Shown here piece by piece: positions 37,231-47,792 of a stretch of DNA of 64,000 bases. The stretch's first letter is position 1. Each line of letters begins with the position of its first letter. Where the stretch lies: contig NZ_CP083986.1 in assembly GCF_020172685.1 (NCBI RefSeq), positions 5,050,444 to 5,114,443 of the forward strand, in the 5' to 3' direction. The DNA comes from [Mycobacterium] nativiensis (GTDB lineage: Bacteria; Actinomycetota; Actinomycetes; Mycobacteriales; Mycobacteriaceae). Below the pieces are notes generated by a model that did no database searches, was not told where the DNA came from, and saw nothing but the letters and a program-made list of their open reading frames with translations. The translations under genes and the position numbers were made by a program.

Positions 37231-37897
37231 CGCGATCTACCGGGGCGCTCGCGGCCGGATCAGCACACTGGCCGCCGGACTCGACGCAGACCAGCTGCGG
37301 GTCCCGGTTCCGGCGACACCCGGCTGGACGGTGCATGACGTGCTGGCCCACCTGGTGGGCGGTGCCGCCGATTTGGCCGCTGCCCGGCTCGACGGCGCAC
37401 CGGGTGAGTCCTGGACCGCACGGCACGTCGCGGAACGCCGCACCCGCCCGGTCGCCGAGCTGCTCGACGAATGGGCGGCCGCCGCCCCCGCGGTCGAGGC
37501 CGATCTGGTGGGCCAGAAGTTCGTCGGCGCAAATCTGGCCGCGGACGCGGTCTGCCACGAGGCGGACCTGCACGAGGCGCTGGGCCTGCCGCGCACCGAC
37601 CGCGACCATTGGCAGCCGCTGCTGGAGGTGATGGGCAACCTTCCCGGCAGGCGGTTACGCGACACCGCGACACTGCTGATCCACGACGAGCTGGGCCGCC
37701 AATGGCGTTGCGGAACCGGCGAAGCCGTCATCACGTTGCGCGCCGACGGCTACGAGTTGCTGCGCGGCCTGTTCACGCGGCGTTCGCGGCGTCAGATCGC
37801 CGCCTGGGACTGGTCGCCCGCGCCGTCGGCGCAGCTGCTGGAAGGCTTCGGTGCCTTCGGCCACCGCGACGACGACCAGCCGATCCCGGCCGCCTGA
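37223..37897 (+). CDS. maleylpyruvate isomerase-type (mycothiol-dependent, DinB-like) protein
   Basis: 224 residues from a TTG start behind AGGAGG (37212-37217). The N-terminal MDMPI domain is a four-helix bundle with metal-binding histidines visible in WTVHDVLAHLVG and CHEADLHEALG. A C-terminal SCP2-like region follows. Family members bind zinc and use mycothiol for isomerisation or conjugation. Third gene of the monooxygenase-SnoaL operon. The stop is two bases from the stop of the convergent Tat-exported gene. Confidence 0.8.
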   Translation: MLDAIYRGARGRISTLAAGLDADQLRVPVPATPGWTVHDVLAHLVGGAADLAAARLDGAPGESWTARHVAERRTRPVAELLDEWAAAAPAVEADLVGQKFVGANLAADAVCHEADLHEALGLPRTDRDHWQPLLEVMGNLPGRRLRDTATLLIHDELGRQWRCGTGEAVITLRADGYELLRGLFTRRSRRQIAAWDWSPAPSAQLLEGFGAFGHRDDDQPIPAA

Positions 37898-37899
37898 CC

Positions 37900-38520
37900 T
37901 CAGACCACGCAGGCGGTGAGCCGCGGCGGGGCGAACGACACCGAACCCACCCCGCCGACGATCATGCCGTTGTCGGCCAGCGTCATCGCCGTCACGTACG
38001 AGCAGGTCTGAATCTCGGTCAGCCCGTTGAGATACACCACATCGAAGGTGTAGGCGAAGTTGCGCACCAGCTGCCCGGCAGTCCACGGCACATCGACCAC
38101 GAACCCCAGCGACGATGCTGAGCGCGCCCCCAGTGCTCGCGGCCCTGCTTCGCCGATGTGGGGGGTGATCGAGAAGGGCACGCCGTCCCGTTTGGTGCCG
38201 GTCAGGTTGTGGCTGTTGATCCGGTAGCCGGTGGCGGCCGCCGGGACCAACTCCCCGGGCCGGATGTTGGTGCTGAACAGGATCGAGTAGTTCGTGCCGC
38301 CGACGACTGCGGTGGTGCTGAAGCTGGTCGAGGTGAACTCCTCGGGCAGTTGCACCACGCAGTTCTCGATCAGTTCGTTCGGGTCACCGCACTCCTGCGA
38401 GCCGGGCGGCGCAGCCAGCGCACGCGGCGCGGCGAGCGCGAGACCCAGGGCCGGCACCGACCAAGCTGCGCCGCGCACGAACATCCGTCGGGAGATCGAC
38501 TTGTTCGCAATGTCCGTCAT
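37900..38520 (-). CDS. Tat-exported protein of unknown function
   Basis: 206 residues with a clear twin-arginine signal, SISRRMFVRGAAWSVP, and cleavage near ALA at 36. The start is the ATG at 38520; an upstream extension lacks support. The mature part is beta-rich (TTAVVGGTNYSILFSTNIR, AYTFDVVYLNGLTEIQTCSY) with four cysteines, resembling a secreted immunoglobulin- or jelly-roll-like domain. No family assigned. Divergent from the short MMPL gene by 68 bases. Confidence 0.7.
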   Translation of the reverse strand: MTDIANKSISRRMFVRGAAWSVPALGLALAAPRALAAPPGSQECGDPNELIENCVVQLPEEFTSTSFSTTAVVGGTNYSILFSTNIRPGELVPAAATGYRINSHNLTGTKRDGVPFSITPHIGEAGPRALGARSASSLGFVVDVPWTAGQLVRNFAYTFDVVYLNGLTEIQTCSYVTAMTLADNGMIVGGVGSVSFAPPRLTACVV

Positions 38521-38588
38521 GCGTTCGAGGGTACCGATCAGGCCCGTTGGTGTTGTCCGGAAATCGATTCGCGTGACATGCTCGCCGG

Positions 38589-40646
38589 GTGGTGTGGGAC
38601 CGGTTGGCAAATGCCGTAACCGGGCGTCGTTGCTGGCTGGTGGCACTGGTTCCGCTTCTGATCGCAGGTGCGCTGATGGCCCTCAGCGGCGCCAACAGCG
38701 CCGCGACCCGATCACCGGTGGCGCTGCCGAGCGGTTCGGAGTCCGCCCGCGTCGCCGCGCTGCTTCCCGAATTCGCCGACGGGGATCAGGCGGCCACCCT
38801 GCTGGTCGCCACGCGCAAGGACGGCCTGCCGTTGACACCGGACGACCTGGCCGCCGTGGCCCAGGCCCGCGACCGGATGACGCAGGTGCCGCAGGTGCTC
38901 CCCGGCCCGCCGGCACCGGTGTTGACGTCCGCCGACGGCCACGCGGCCCTGGCGGCGGTGGCGTTGAACGCGCAGCTGTCCGGCTTCGAGCTCACCGACG
39001 CGGTCAAGGCCCTGCGTGCCGCCGCCGCTGATGGCCTGCCGGGGCGGCTGGCCCCGCACGTCACCGGCGGGCCGGCTTTCGGTGCCGATATCGCTGCCGC
39101 CTTCACCGGCGCCAACGTCACGCTGCTGGTGGTGACCGCACTCGTGGTGGCGCTGCTGCTGATCATCACCTACCGCTCCCCGGTGCTGTGGCTGGCGCCG
39201 CTGATCGTGATCGCGTTCGCCGATCGAGTCGCCACGGTGGTGGGCACCGATGTCGCCCGGGCCGCCGGGGTGACGTTCGACGGGTCCACCTCCGGTATCA
39301 CCAGCGTGCTGGTCTTTGGCGCGGGCACCAACTACGCGCTGCTGTTGATCTCGCGGTACCGCGAAGAACTGCACGCGGAAGCCGAGCACCGCACCGCGCT
39401 GCGCCGCGCGGTGGCCGCCGCCGCGCCGGCGATCCTGGCCAGCAACGCCACTGTGGTGCTGGCCCTGCTGACTTTGATCCTGGCGGTGACCCCGAGTACA
39501 CGCAGTCTGGGCATCTGCGCCGGCTGCGGCCTGGTGGTGGCCGCCGTGTTCGTCCTGCTGGTACTGCCACCGCTGCTGGTGCTGTGCGGCCGAAACATGT
39601 TCTGGCCATTCATCCCCCGGGTCACCGATGTGTCCGCCACGACGACAGGCGCGTGGCACCGGGTGGCCGACGCCGTCTCGCGCCGTCCAGCACTGGTGTG
39701 CGCGGCGGCGGTCGCCGTGCTGGCGGTGTCGGCCGCCGGGCTGCTGGGTACCGGGATCGGACTGTCGCAGACCGAGCAGTTCCGGTTGCGAGCCGACTCG
39801 GTGACCGGTTTCAACACCCTGGCCGAGCACTTCCCGGGCGGCGCCGCCGGCCCGGCCGTCGTGATCGGCTCCACCGACCGATCGCCGCAGATCCAGCAGG
39901 CGATCGCCGCAGCTCCCGGCGTCGTCTCGGCCGTCCCGGCCGGTGCGTCCACGACCGGCAGCACCAAGTGGTCGGTGGTGCTCGACGCCGCGCCATCGAC
40001 CGAGCGGGCATTCACCATCGTTGCCGGACTTCGGAATTCGGTCCGAGCGGTCGACGCGCAGGCGCTGGTGGGTGGCGCCGACGCCCAGGCCCTCGATGTC
40101 CGCGACGGCGCTCTGCGAGACCGCAGGGTGCTGATCCCGCTGATTCTGCTGGTGGTGCTGGCGGTGTTGTTCGTGCTGCTGCGAGCCGTGGTGGCACCGC
40201 CGGTTCTGGTGGCCGCGACGGTGCTCAGCGCGCTCGCCGCCCTGGGCCTGGGCGGCTGGGCCAGCCTGCATATCTTCGGTTTCCCGGCCCTGGACAACAG
40301 CACTCCGCTGTTCGCGTTCCTGTTCCTGGTCGCCCTGGGCGTGGATTACACGATCTTCCTGGTGACCCGCGCCCGGGAGGAGACACCGGGCTACGGCACC
40401 CGGATCGGCATGGTGCGCGCGGTGTCGGCCACCGGCGGGGTGATCACCAGTGCCGGAGTCGTGTTGGCGGCGGTGTTCGCTGTCCTCGGGGTGCTGCCAC
40501 TGATCGTGTTGACCCAGCTGGGGATCATCGTCGGCCTGGGCATCCTGCTCGACACGTTCGTGGTGCGCACGCTGGTGATTCCGGCACTGTTCGCGTTGAT
40601 CGGCGACCGGGTGTGGTGGCCCGCGGTCCCGCGAGCACGTACGTAG
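38589..40646 (+). CDS. short MMPL-family RND transporter
   Basis: 685 residues, the 700-residue actinobacterial MMPL class that lacks the extended domains of MmpL4/5. Twelve helices are expected. The first relay motif is [18 protein letters not shown], with Asn where MmpL proteins have Asp; the second, [17 protein letters not shown], is intact. The GTG start and short N-terminus ([20 protein letters not shown]) are usual. It lies 10 bases upstream of the methyltransferase ATG on the same strand, so the two are cotranscribed. Confidence 0.87.
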   Translation: MVWDRLANAVTGRRCWLVALVPLLIAGALMALSGANSAATRSPVALPSGSESARVAALLPEFADGDQAATLLVATRKDGLPLTPDDLAAVAQARDRMTQVPQVLPGPPAPVLTSADGHAALAAVALNAQLSGFELTDAVKALRAAAADGLPGRLAPHVTGGPAFGADIAAAFTGANVTLLVVTALVVALLLIITYRSPVLWLAPLIVIAFADRVATVVGTDVARAAGVTFDGSTSGITSVLVFGAGTNYALLLISRYREELHAEAEHRTALRRAVAAAAPAILASNATVVLALLTLILAVTPSTRSLGICAGCGLVVAAVFVLLVLPPLLVLCGRNMFWPFIPRVTDVSATTTGAWHRVADAVSRRPALVCAAAVAVLAVSAAGLLGTGIGLSQTEQFRLRADSVTGFNTLAEHFPGGAAGPAVVIGSTDRSPQIQQAIAAAPGVVSAVPAGASTTGSTKWSVVLDAAPSTERAFTIVAGLRNSVRAVDAQALVGGADAQALDVRDGALRDRRVLIPLILLVVLAVLFVLLRAVVAPPVLVAATVLSALAALGLGGWASLHIFGFPALDNSTPLFAFLFLVALGVDYTIFLVTRAREETPGYGTRIGMVRAVSATGGVITSAGVVLAAVFAVLGVLPLIVLTQLGIIVGLGILLDTFVVRTLVIPALFALIGDRVWWPAVPRART

Positions 40647-40656
40647 ATTGGTGCCC

Positions 40657-41724
40657 ATGCCCGAGGAGACCGCCGCACAGTTCGCCGATCGCGTCATGGA
40701 CACCATCGACAGTGCCAGCCTGGCCCTGCTGATCAGCCTGGGCCACCAGAGCGGACTGTTCGATGTGCTTGCCGGGCGGCCATCGGCCACCAGTGCGCAG
40801 ATCGCCGAGTGGGCCGGGCTCGACGAACGCTACGTCCGGGAGTGGCTCGGCGGCATGACGGTCGCGCAGGTGGTCGACTACGACGCCGCCACCAAGAGCT
40901 ACCGCCTGCCCGAACACCGCGCTGCCGCACTGACCCGGGCCGGCGGTCTGGACAATCTGGCGCGCATCACCCAGTACATTCCGCTGCTCGCCGAGGTCGA
41001 ACAGCAGATCCTCGGATGTTTCCGCGACGGTGGCGGTCTGGACTACGGGCAGTACCCGCGCTTCCACGCGGTGATGGCCGAACGCAGCGGCGAGGTCTTC
41101 GACCATGCGCTGATCGACGACGTGCTGCCCTTGGTCGAGGGACTTCCGGAGTTGCTGCGGGCCGGGGCCGACGTCGCCGATTTCGGCTGCGGCAGTGGTC
41201 AGGCGATCAATGTGATGGCGCAGGCCTTCGGCGCGAGCCGGTTCACCGGGATCGATTTCTCCGCCGAGGCGGTCGGGCGCGGCGCGCAGGAGGCGGCGCG
41301 GCGCGGCCTGACCAACGCGACCTTCGAGAGCCGGGACCTGGCGGCGCTGGTCAGGCCCGAAGCCTACGACCTGATCACCGCTTTCGACGCCATCCATGAC
41401 CAGGCCCAACCGGATCGGGTGCTGGCGAACATCTTTGCCGCTTTGCGCCCGGGCGGCGTCCTGTTGATGGCCGACGCGAAAGCATCCAGCGACCTGGAGG
41501 ACAACGTCGGCGTCCCGAGATACACCTACCGGTTCACCGTGTCGCTGATGCACTGCATGCCGGTGTCGTTGGGCTTGGGCGGGGCCGGGTTGGGGACGAT
41601 GTGGGGCCGGCAGGTCGCGGTGGCGATGCTGGGCGACGCGGGATTCACCGGCGTGACGGTGGCCGAACTCGAGTCGGACCCGTCGAACTACTACTACCTG
41701 GCCCGGAAAGCCGCTGCGTCCTAG
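40657..41724 (+). CDS. SAM-dependent methyltransferase with N-terminal winged helix
   Basis: 355 residues. The N-terminal 90 residues form a winged-helix domain ([20 protein letters not shown]) as in dimeric small-molecule methyltransferases. The SAM site is [16 protein letters not shown], then [12 protein letters not shown] and [13 protein letters not shown] use the ATG at 40657; in-frame TTG and GTG lie just upstream. Substrate unknown; likely acts in the same pathway as the monooxygenase operon. Its last 4 bases overlap the convergent mmpL. Confidence 0.85.
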   Translation: MPEETAAQFADRVMDTIDSASLALLISLGHQSGLFDVLAGRPSATSAQIAEWAGLDERYVREWLGGMTVAQVVDYDAATKSYRLPEHRAAALTRAGGLDNLARITQYIPLLAEVEQQILGCFRDGGGLDYGQYPRFHAVMAERSGEVFDHALIDDVLPLVEGLPELLRAGADVADFGCGSGQAINVMAQAFGASRFTGIDFSAEAVGRGAQEAARRGLTNATFESRDLAALVRPEAYDLITAFDAIHDQAQPDRVLANIFAALRPGGVLLMADAKASSDLEDNVGVPRYTYRFTVSLMHCMPVSLGLGGAGLGTMWGRQVAVAMLGDAGFTGVTVAELESDPSNYYYLARKAAAS

Positions 41725-44558
41725 GCGTCGACCCGCTGCCGCAGGGGGCGCTGCCGCACGGGACGCTGCCGCACGATCGTCGGCCACCAGAACCACGTTC
41801 CGTAGATCCGCACCAGTGACGGCACGATGAACGACCGCACGATCAAGGTGTCCAGCAGCAGTCCGATGCACACGGTGGACCCGACCTGACCGATGGTGCG
41901 CAGATCGCTGGCGAGCATGGCCAGCATGGTGAAGGCGAACACCAGGCCCGCCGATGTCACCACCCCGCCGGTGCTGCCCAGGGCGCGGATCAGTCCGGTG
42001 TTGAGTCCGGCGCCGAGTTCCTCTTTGAGCCGGGCGATGAGCAGCAGGTTGTAGTCCGACCCGACCGCCACCAGGATGATGAACGTCAGGGGCAGGATCA
42101 GCCAGTGCAGATGCAGGCCGATCAGGTGCTGCCAGATGAGGATCGACAGGCCGAATGCCCCGGCGTAGGAGAACGCCACGGTGCCCGGAATCACCAAGGC
42201 GGCCACCAGACTTCGGGTGATGACCAGCATGATCAAGAAGATCAGCACGAAGGCGGCGATCGCGGCGATCAGCAGGTCCGACCGCGAGTACTTCGCGATG
42301 TCGGAGTTGTTCGATCCCGAGCCGCCGATGTAGATCTTGGCGCCGGCCAGCGAGGTCTCCTTCAACGCGATCTTGATCGCGTCGGGGAACTTCTCCACGT
42401 GCTCGATGCCCTCGGGCCCCATCGCGTTGCCCTCGTGGGTGACGATGAACCGGGCCGCCTTGCCGTCCGGCGACATCATCAGCTGCATCCCGGTCTTGAT
42501 GTCCTCATTGTCGAAGGCCGGGCGCGGAATATAGAAGAAGTCGTCGCTGCGGGACGCGTCGAAGTCGTTGCCGACGTTGATCATGTCGTCGAAGGTCTGA
42601 TCGGTGTTACTGGCCTGAATGTCCGAGGGGCCATAGGTGTTCACAATCAGGGAGCGCAGGGCGATCTGATCGTCAGCCATGATGTTCAGTTGCGCCACCA
42701 GCTGCGGCAGCAGTGAGTCGACGACCTCCAGGGATCCCACCGCGTCCTTGATGTTCTCCGCGAGCTTGTCGACGTTGTCCATCATGTCCCATGTCGACCG
42801 GAACGCCCAGCAGATCGGGATGTCGAAACAGTGTGGCTCCCAATAGAAATAACTGCGCAGCGGCATCAGGAAGTCGTCGAGGTTGGAGATCTCCTCGTCC
42901 ATCTGCTCGGTGAGGGCCTGCATGTCCTCCATCGTGAGGACGGTGGAATGCATCTCGTCGGCCAGCTTCTGTGTCAGTGCGATTGTGGTCTGCAGCACCT
43001 CGACGGTGTGGCCCATGATCTTCGCCTGCTGGTCGGTGTTGGCGTTCTGTTCCCTGGTGAACGGCAACTGTTGACCGTTGGCGCTGCCCTGCACGGTGAA
43101 CAGGTAGGGCAACGAGGCATGCTCGAGCGCACGGCCCATGGGCCTGGTGATGCTCTGCACCATCGCCACGCCGGGCAGCCGGATCAGCGCCTTGGCCACC
43201 CGATCCAGCGAGATGAAGTCCGCGGAATTGCGCATGTCATGATCCGACTCGACCATCAGCATCTCGGAGAACAGTTTGCTTTTCGGGAAGTGCCGATCGG
43301 CGGCGGCGAATCCCTGATTGGCCGCGGAGTCGCGTGGTTGGTAGGTGCGGTCGTCGAAGCTGACCTGATAGGTCGGCACGAAGACCGCCCCGGCAGTCAC
43401 CAGTGCGGCACTGGCGGTCAGGATCGGCTTGGGCCAGCGCACCACGCTGGTGGCGATGCGCCGATAGAGCCGCGCCTTAACCTGCTGGCGGGGATCGAAC
43501 AACCCGATCAGGCTGCCCACGCTCAGCACGGCCGGCCCGAGCGTCAACGCACCCACGACCGTCAACACCATGCTGATGGCCACCGCCGGTCCCATGGTGT
43601 TGAAGTAGTTCAGGCGCGCGAAGCTCAGGCAGAAGGCCGCTCCGGCGATGGTGAGTCCGGAGCCCAGAATCACGTGGGACACACCACGGTAGGCGGTGTA
43701 GAAGGCCTCCTCGCGGCTCTCGCCGTTGAGCCGCGCCTCGTGATAGCGGCCCATCAGGAAGATGCCGTAATCGGTTCCGGCACCCAGGGTCAGCGAGACA
43801 ACCATGTTCACCGCGAACGACGACAGCTGGATGTAGCCGAAGTGGCCGAGCGTCGCGATGACCCCCTTGGCGGCCAGCATCAGGATCAGGACCCCGAACA
43901 GTGGCACCAGCATGGTGACGTAGGACCGATAGACCATCAGCAGCATGAAGATGATCAGGAAGATCGTCGCGATCGTGATGTTGTTCAGGCTGGAGTTCGC
44001 CGTTGCGACAGTGTCGGCGGCCAGGGGTGCCGCGCCACTGACATAGACCTTGAGTCCCGGCGGCGGGTCGGAGGCGTCAACGGTGTGGCGCACCGCGGCC
44101 ACGGAGTCATTGGCCTCCATCTGGCCGATGTCGCCGGCCAGGCGCAGCAGTACGTAGGCCGCCTTTCCGTCGAGGCTCTGGGCGCCGGCCGCGGTGATCG
44201 GTTTACCCCAGGTGTCCATGACGTACTGGACGTGCGCGGTGTCGGCCTGCAAGGTGCGCACCAGGGCGTCGTAGTAGCGGTGATCGGCCTCGCCCAGCGG
44301 GCGATCGGCCTCCAGCACCAGCATGGTCATGCTGGTGGAGGTGGACTCCTGGAACTTCTCGCCGATCGCCAGCATCGCGGCCTGCGAGGGAGCATACGTC
44401 GGGACCATCGGCCCGGCGAGTTCCTCGGCCACCCGTTCCACCTGCGGCACAAAGGTATTCGTCACCACCGCGAGCAGCGCCCAGAAGATGATGATCGGTA
44501 TCGCCAGCAGCCGGACCATCCGGGCCGCCAGCGGGCGTGCCGCGCGATGCGCGCTCAC
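41721..44558 (-). CDS. MmpL-family RND transporter (MmpL4/5 type), second copy
   Basis: 945 residues, clearly paralogous to the transporter at 32450: ditto the [18 protein letters not shown] and [16 protein letters not shown] relay motifs, the [12 protein letters not shown] segment and the cysteine-bearing [17 protein letters not shown]. The C-terminus ends in a short arginine-rich repeat, [13 protein letters not shown]. Start overlaps the mmpS stop by 4 bases. Last gene of a three-gene operon read inward from the second divergent TetR. Confidence 0.93.
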   Translation of the reverse strand: MSAHRAARPLAARMVRLLAIPIIIFWALLAVVTNTFVPQVERVAEELAGPMVPTYAPSQAAMLAIGEKFQESTSTSMTMLVLEADRPLGEADHRYYDALVRTLQADTAHVQYVMDTWGKPITAAGAQSLDGKAAYVLLRLAGDIGQMEANDSVAAVRHTVDASDPPPGLKVYVSGAAPLAADTVATANSSLNNITIATIFLIIFMLLMVYRSYVTMLVPLFGVLILMLAAKGVIATLGHFGYIQLSSFAVNMVVSLTLGAGTDYGIFLMGRYHEARLNGESREEAFYTAYRGVSHVILGSGLTIAGAAFCLSFARLNYFNTMGPAVAISMVLTVVGALTLGPAVLSVGSLIGLFDPRQQVKARLYRRIATSVVRWPKPILTASAALVTAGAVFVPTYQVSFDDRTYQPRDSAANQGFAAADRHFPKSKLFSEMLMVESDHDMRNSADFISLDRVAKALIRLPGVAMVQSITRPMGRALEHASLPYLFTVQGSANGQQLPFTREQNANTDQQAKIMGHTVEVLQTTIALTQKLADEMHSTVLTMEDMQALTEQMDEEISNLDDFLMPLRSYFYWEPHCFDIPICWAFRSTWDMMDNVDKLAENIKDAVGSLEVVDSLLPQLVAQLNIMADDQIALRSLIVNTYGPSDIQASNTDQTFDDMINVGNDFDASRSDDFFYIPRPAFDNEDIKTGMQLMMSPDGKAARFIVTHEGNAMGPEGIEHVEKFPDAIKIALKETSLAGAKIYIGGSGSNNSDIAKYSRSDLLIAAIAAFVLIFLIMLVITRSLVAALVIPGTVAFSYAGAFGLSILIWQHLIGLHLHWLILPLTFIILVAVGSDYNLLLIARLKEELGAGLNTGLIRALGSTGGVVTSAGLVFAFTMLAMLASDLRTIGQVGSTVCIGLLLDTLIVRSFIVPSLVRIYGTWFWWPTIVRQRPVRQRPLRQRVDA
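41734..41778 (-). repeat. three 15-base tandem repeats in the mmpL 3' end
   Basis: Unit CGCTGCCGCA plus GGGGG, CGGGA or CGATC on the + strand, three in a row. It codes the RQRPx repeat at the C-terminus of the transporter, a cytoplasmic basic tail. It probably arose by slippage. Confidence 0.7.
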
Positions 44559-44998
44559 GCGGACTTCACCCGGCAGGTGATGTCGGCGTTGGCACGGGCA
44601 TTGGTGTGCTCGTCGCGGATGACGTCGTCGACCAGGATCCGGCAGCCGACGTAGTCGCCGCGCACCTGAACAGAGATGCTGCCGGACACCACGGTCAGCA
44701 TCGTGGTCTCGTCATGCGTCCACGGCAGGGTGTCCAACTCGACGGTGTGGGGGTGCCCGTCGATGTCGATGTAGGAGAGCAACGCGCCGTCCCCGGCGGA
44801 ACCGAACACCTCGTAGGTGAGCTTCTTGGGGTTGAACTGCTCGGGCGCCTGCGGCGGGTTGACCGTCAGAACCGGTCCCGGGGCAGACATCTGGTGCACC
44901 TTCGACATGCCCAGCGCCCCGACGGTGACCGCGATGACCGCGACCAGCGGCATCCAGGCGCGCACCAGGAGTGACCGGCGCGGCGCGCGGGGACTCAC
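44555..44998 (-). CDS. MmpS-type membrane accessory protein, second copy
   Basis: 147 residues, GTG start. One membrane helix (about 15-35), then the MmpS periplasmic domain: LTYEVFGSAGDGALLSYIDI, LPWTHDETTMLT and CRILVDDVIRDEH. Overlaps the preceding gene's stop (GTGA) and the following mmpL start, so the three genes are strictly coupled. Paralogue of the MmpS at 32007 with limited identity. Confidence 0.88.
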   Translation of the reverse strand: MSPRAPRRSLLVRAWMPLVAVIAVTVGALGMSKVHQMSAPGPVLTVNPPQAPEQFNPKKLTYEVFGSAGDGALLSYIDIDGHPHTVELDTLPWTHDETTMLTVVSGSISVQVRGDYVGCRILVDDVIRDEHTNARANADITCRVKSA

Positions 44999-45447
44999 TC
45001 GGCCACCGAAACCGGCAGGTGCTTCTTCAGCTTGGCAGCCCTCAGCAGTTGGGCGGTCACGTTGAGCGATCCGAACATCGGGATCACCCCGAGAAACGTC
45101 CGCTCCGACGGTGTGGCGCCATGGAGCTGCTCCAGGCTGCCGAACACATAGAAGCAGCCCAGCGAGAAGATCGCCGCGGGTATACAGAAGGCCAGCGGGG
45201 ATCGCTGATCGGCGATGACGCGGCTGGCGAACTCCAGCTCCTGCGCAGACAGCGGTTCGCGTTTGCGCACCTTGGCCAGGACGGACTTTCGGGCTCCGAT
45301 TCCTTCACTGATCGGCAGCGGCGTCCGACTTCGCAATCGCCGGATGTAGCCGAACACGCCGGTCGCGGCGAGCAACAGCGCCACGAAGGCAACCGCGGCC
45401 AGGTCTCCGAACAAGTGCCAGTTCGTGCCGAGGAAGTTCCAGTTCAT
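44995..45447 (-). CDS. small membrane protein heading the mmpS-mmpL operon, unknown
   Basis: 150 residues from the ATG at 45447. An N-terminal helix (LAAVAFVALLLAATGVFGYI) and a second at about 93-113 (PLAFCIPAAIFSLGCFYVFG) flank a charged cytoplasmic stretch (LAKVRKREPLSAQELEFASR). I do not recognise the family. First gene of the operon, coupled by GTGA overlap to mmpS, so it may be a dedicated partner or assembly factor of the transporter. Confidence 0.65.
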   Translation of the reverse strand: MNWNFLGTNWHLFGDLAAVAFVALLLAATGVFGYIRRLRSRTPLPISEGIGARKSVLAKVRKREPLSAQELEFASRVIADQRSPLAFCIPAAIFSLGCFYVFGSLEQLHGATPSERTFLGVIPMFGSLNVTAQLLRAAKLKKHLPVSVAE

Positions 45448-45541
45448 CGCGACACCCGCCCCCCAATCCGTGGTGCACGCGGAGCGCGCGGACCGCACTC
45501 CTGGACATAAAAAATCCGACGACGGAGACTATCTGGTCTGG

Positions 45542-45565
45542 TTATGAGACGTCAACGTCTCATAA
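45542..45565. promoter_or_regulatory. 24-bp perfect palindromic operator between tetR and the mmpS-mmpL operon
   Basis: TTATGAGACGT and ACGTCTCATAA are perfect inverse complements around CA. It starts 29 bases upstream of the TetR ATG and 95 bases from the start of the divergent operon, with an extra half-site TTAGACGT at 45566-45573. This is a textbook TetR operator in sequence and place. Confidence 0.8.
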
Positions 45566-45594
45566 TTAGACGTGCCTGCGGCTATCATCGGGGC

Positions 45595-46167
45595 ATGGAC
45601 GTCGAGCACCGGGAGCTCACCGGTTCGCAATCACGCACGCGGGCGGCGATCCTCGACGCGACGGCATCGGTGCTCGCCCGGGACCGCACCGCCACACTGC
45701 CCGAGATCGCTGCGGCCGCCGAGGTGGCCCGCTCCACCGTGCACCGCTACTTCGCCGATCGGGATCGGCTGATCTATGAGACCACCCTGGACTCGATCCG
45801 CGTCATCAACGACATCATCGTGGTGGCAGGCACCGACGAGGGGCCGGCGATCGACGCGATGCGGCGGTTGATCACCACCCTCGTCCCCGAGGGCGACCGG
45901 ATCGTGTTCCTGTTCGCCGACCCCGCGGTGCTGCGAGACATCCCCGCCGAGCAACTTCCGAACTCCACGCCGATCCTCGAACTCATCCTCCGCGGCCAGC
46001 AGGAGGGGACGTTCGATCCCGAGATCAGCGCGGAATGGATCCGGATCGCACTGTTCGGCCTGCTGATCAAGGCCAGCCGCGAAGCGGCATACGGCCTGGT
46101 ACCGCGGCACAGCATCGTGCCGACGCTCATCCGAATCTTCGAACGCGGTGTGACTGCCCCGTTTTAG
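45595..46167 (+). CDS. TetR-family regulator of the divergent mmpS-mmpL operon
   Basis: 190 residues from the ATG at 45595. DNA-binding domain: TLPEIAAAAEVARSTVHRYF. The C-terminal domain is helical with no recognised ligand signature. An upstream in-frame start would place the operator inside the gene and is less likely. Divergent location and the palindrome in the shared promoter suggest repression of the adjoining operon and of itself. Confidence 0.9.
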   Translation: MDVEHRELTGSQSRTRAAILDATASVLARDRTATLPEIAAAAEVARSTVHRYFADRDRLIYETTLDSIRVINDIIVVAGTDEGPAIDAMRRLITTLVPEGDRIVFLFADPAVLRDIPAEQLPNSTPILELILRGQQEGTFDPEISAEWIRIALFGLLIKASREAAYGLVPRHSIVPTLIRIFERGVTAPF

Positions 46168-46235
46168 CAACTCAGATCACCTCGGGCGTGGCATCGTTAT
46201 CCGCATAACAACGGTCTGTTGCCAGCCCGCCAGAG

Positions 46236-46257
46236 CTACTACGCTCTGTCGTAGTAG
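46236..46257. promoter_or_regulatory. inverted repeat in the cydA leader
   Basis: CTACTACG-N6-CGTAGTAG, 8 perfect pairs, ending 27 bases before the cydA ATG. The TACTAC/GTAGTA half-sites resemble the BlaI/MecI-type dyad; that regulator family controls respiratory and beta-lactamase genes in M. tuberculosis (family knowledge, not tested here). It could also form an mRNA hairpin. Confidence 0.5.
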
Positions 46258-46284
46258 TTGCCCCGCAGCTCCGGGAGATCGCCC

Positions 46285-47769
46285 ATGGACGTCGTTGACG
46301 TATCACGGTGGCAGTTCGGAATCACCACCGTCTACCACTTCATCTTCGTACCGCTGACCATCGGTCTGGCCCCGTTGGTCGCCGTCATGCAGACGGTGTG
46401 GGTGCTCACCGACAACGTCGCCTGGTATCGCCTCACCAAGTTCTTCGGGAAGCTGTTCCTGATCAACTTCGCGCTCGGGGTGGCCACCGGGATCGTGCAG
46501 GAATTCCAGTTCGGGATGAACTGGAGCGAGTACTCCCGATTCGTCGGCGACGTGTTCGGGGCACCGTTGGCGATGGAGGGGCTGGCGGCGTTCTTCTTCG
46601 AGTCCACCTTCATCGGGTTGTGGATCTTCGGCTGGGGCCGGCTGCCGCGGCTGGTGCACCTGGTGTGCATCTGGGTCGTGGCCATCGCCACCAACGTGTC
46701 GGCGTTCTTCATCATCGCCGCCAACTCGTTCATGCAGCACCCGGTCGGCGCGCACTACAACCCGCAGACCAAGCGCGCCGAACTGGACAGCATCATGGCG
46801 CTGTTCACCAACAACACCGCCCAGGCGGCGCTGTCGCACGCGGTGGCAGGCGCGTTCCTGACGGCGGGGACATTCGTCGCCGCGGTGTGCGCCTGGTGGA
46901 TGGTGCGGTCGCGGTCGGGCATCGCGGCGGGCGGCGGCGATGCGCAGGCCGCGGAGTCCGACGCGGCCACCATGTACCGGCCGGCGACCATCCTGGGCTG
47001 CCTCGTCGCGCTGGTCGCCGCGGTCGGGCTGTTCTTCACCGGCGATGTGCAGGGCAAGCTGATGTTCGTCCAGCAGCCGATGAAGATGGCCTCGGCGGAG
47101 TCGTTGTGCGACACCGCCACCGACCCGAGCTTCTCGGTGCTGACCGTCGGCCGGCAGAACAACTGCGACCATCTGACCCGGGTGATCGAAGTGCCCTACG
47201 TGCTGCCGTTCCTGGCCGAAGGCCGGTTCACCGGTGTGCAGCTCGAAGGGGTCCGCGACATCCAGCAGCGCTACGAGCAGCAGTTCGGTCCCGGCGACTA
47301 CCGGCCGAACCTGTTCGTCACCTACTGGTCGTTCCGCGCGATGATCGGCCTGCTGCTGGTGCCGGTGCTGTTCGCGCTGGCCGCGTTGTGGTTGACCCGG
47401 CGCGGGCGGATCCCGAACCAGCGCTGGTTCGCCTGGTTGGCGCTCTTGAGCATCCCCACCCCGTTCCTGGCCAACAGCGCGGGCTGGGTGTTCACCGAAA
47501 TGGGCCGTCAGCCGTGGGTCGTGGTCCCCAACCCGACCGGCGATCCGAACGTGCGACTCACTGTCGCCCAAGGGGTTTCAGACAACAGCGTCGGCCTGGT
47601 CGTCACCTCCCTGGTGATGTTCACGCTGGTCTATGCGGTGCTCGCGGTCATCTGGTTCTGGTTGATCAAGCGCTACGTCGCCGAAGGCCCGCTGGAGCAC
47701 GACGCCGAACCCGCCCCGCCGGCCCCGCCCGGCGCGGATGAGGTCGCGCCGCTGTCGTTCGCCTACTGA
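46285..47769 (+). CDS. cydA: cytochrome bd ubiquinol oxidase subunit I
   Basis: 494 residues. Subunit I of the high-affinity terminal oxidase that passes electrons from menaquinol to oxygen and binds the three haems. Conserved stretches: SRWQFGITTVYHFIFVPLT with the haem b595 ligand His18, GIVQEFQFGMNWSEYSRFVG, FFIIAANSFMQHPVGA, the quinol-loop region near FTGDVQGKLMFVQQPMKMAS, and GWVFTEMGRQPWVV. The ATG follows GGGAG; an upstream extension is unsupported. First gene of cydABDC, the alternative to the bcc-aa3 branch under low oxygen or respiratory inhibition. Confidence 0.97.
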   Translation: MDVVDVSRWQFGITTVYHFIFVPLTIGLAPLVAVMQTVWVLTDNVAWYRLTKFFGKLFLINFALGVATGIVQEFQFGMNWSEYSRFVGDVFGAPLAMEGLAAFFFESTFIGLWIFGWGRLPRLVHLVCIWVVAIATNVSAFFIIAANSFMQHPVGAHYNPQTKRAELDSIMALFTNNTAQAALSHAVAGAFLTAGTFVAAVCAWWMVRSRSGIAAGGGDAQAAESDAATMYRPATILGCLVALVAAVGLFFTGDVQGKLMFVQQPMKMASAESLCDTATDPSFSVLTVGRQNNCDHLTRVIEVPYVLPFLAEGRFTGVQLEGVRDIQQRYEQQFGPGDYRPNLFVTYWSFRAMIGLLLVPVLFALAALWLTRRGRIPNQRWFAWLALLSIPTPFLANSAGWVFTEMGRQPWVVVPNPTGDPNVRLTVAQGVSDNSVGLVVTSLVMFTLVYAVLAVIWFWLIKRYVAEGPLEHDAEPAPPAPPGADEVAPLSFAY

Positions 47770-47792
47770 GGTACGAAAAAGGAGGTCGCGCG

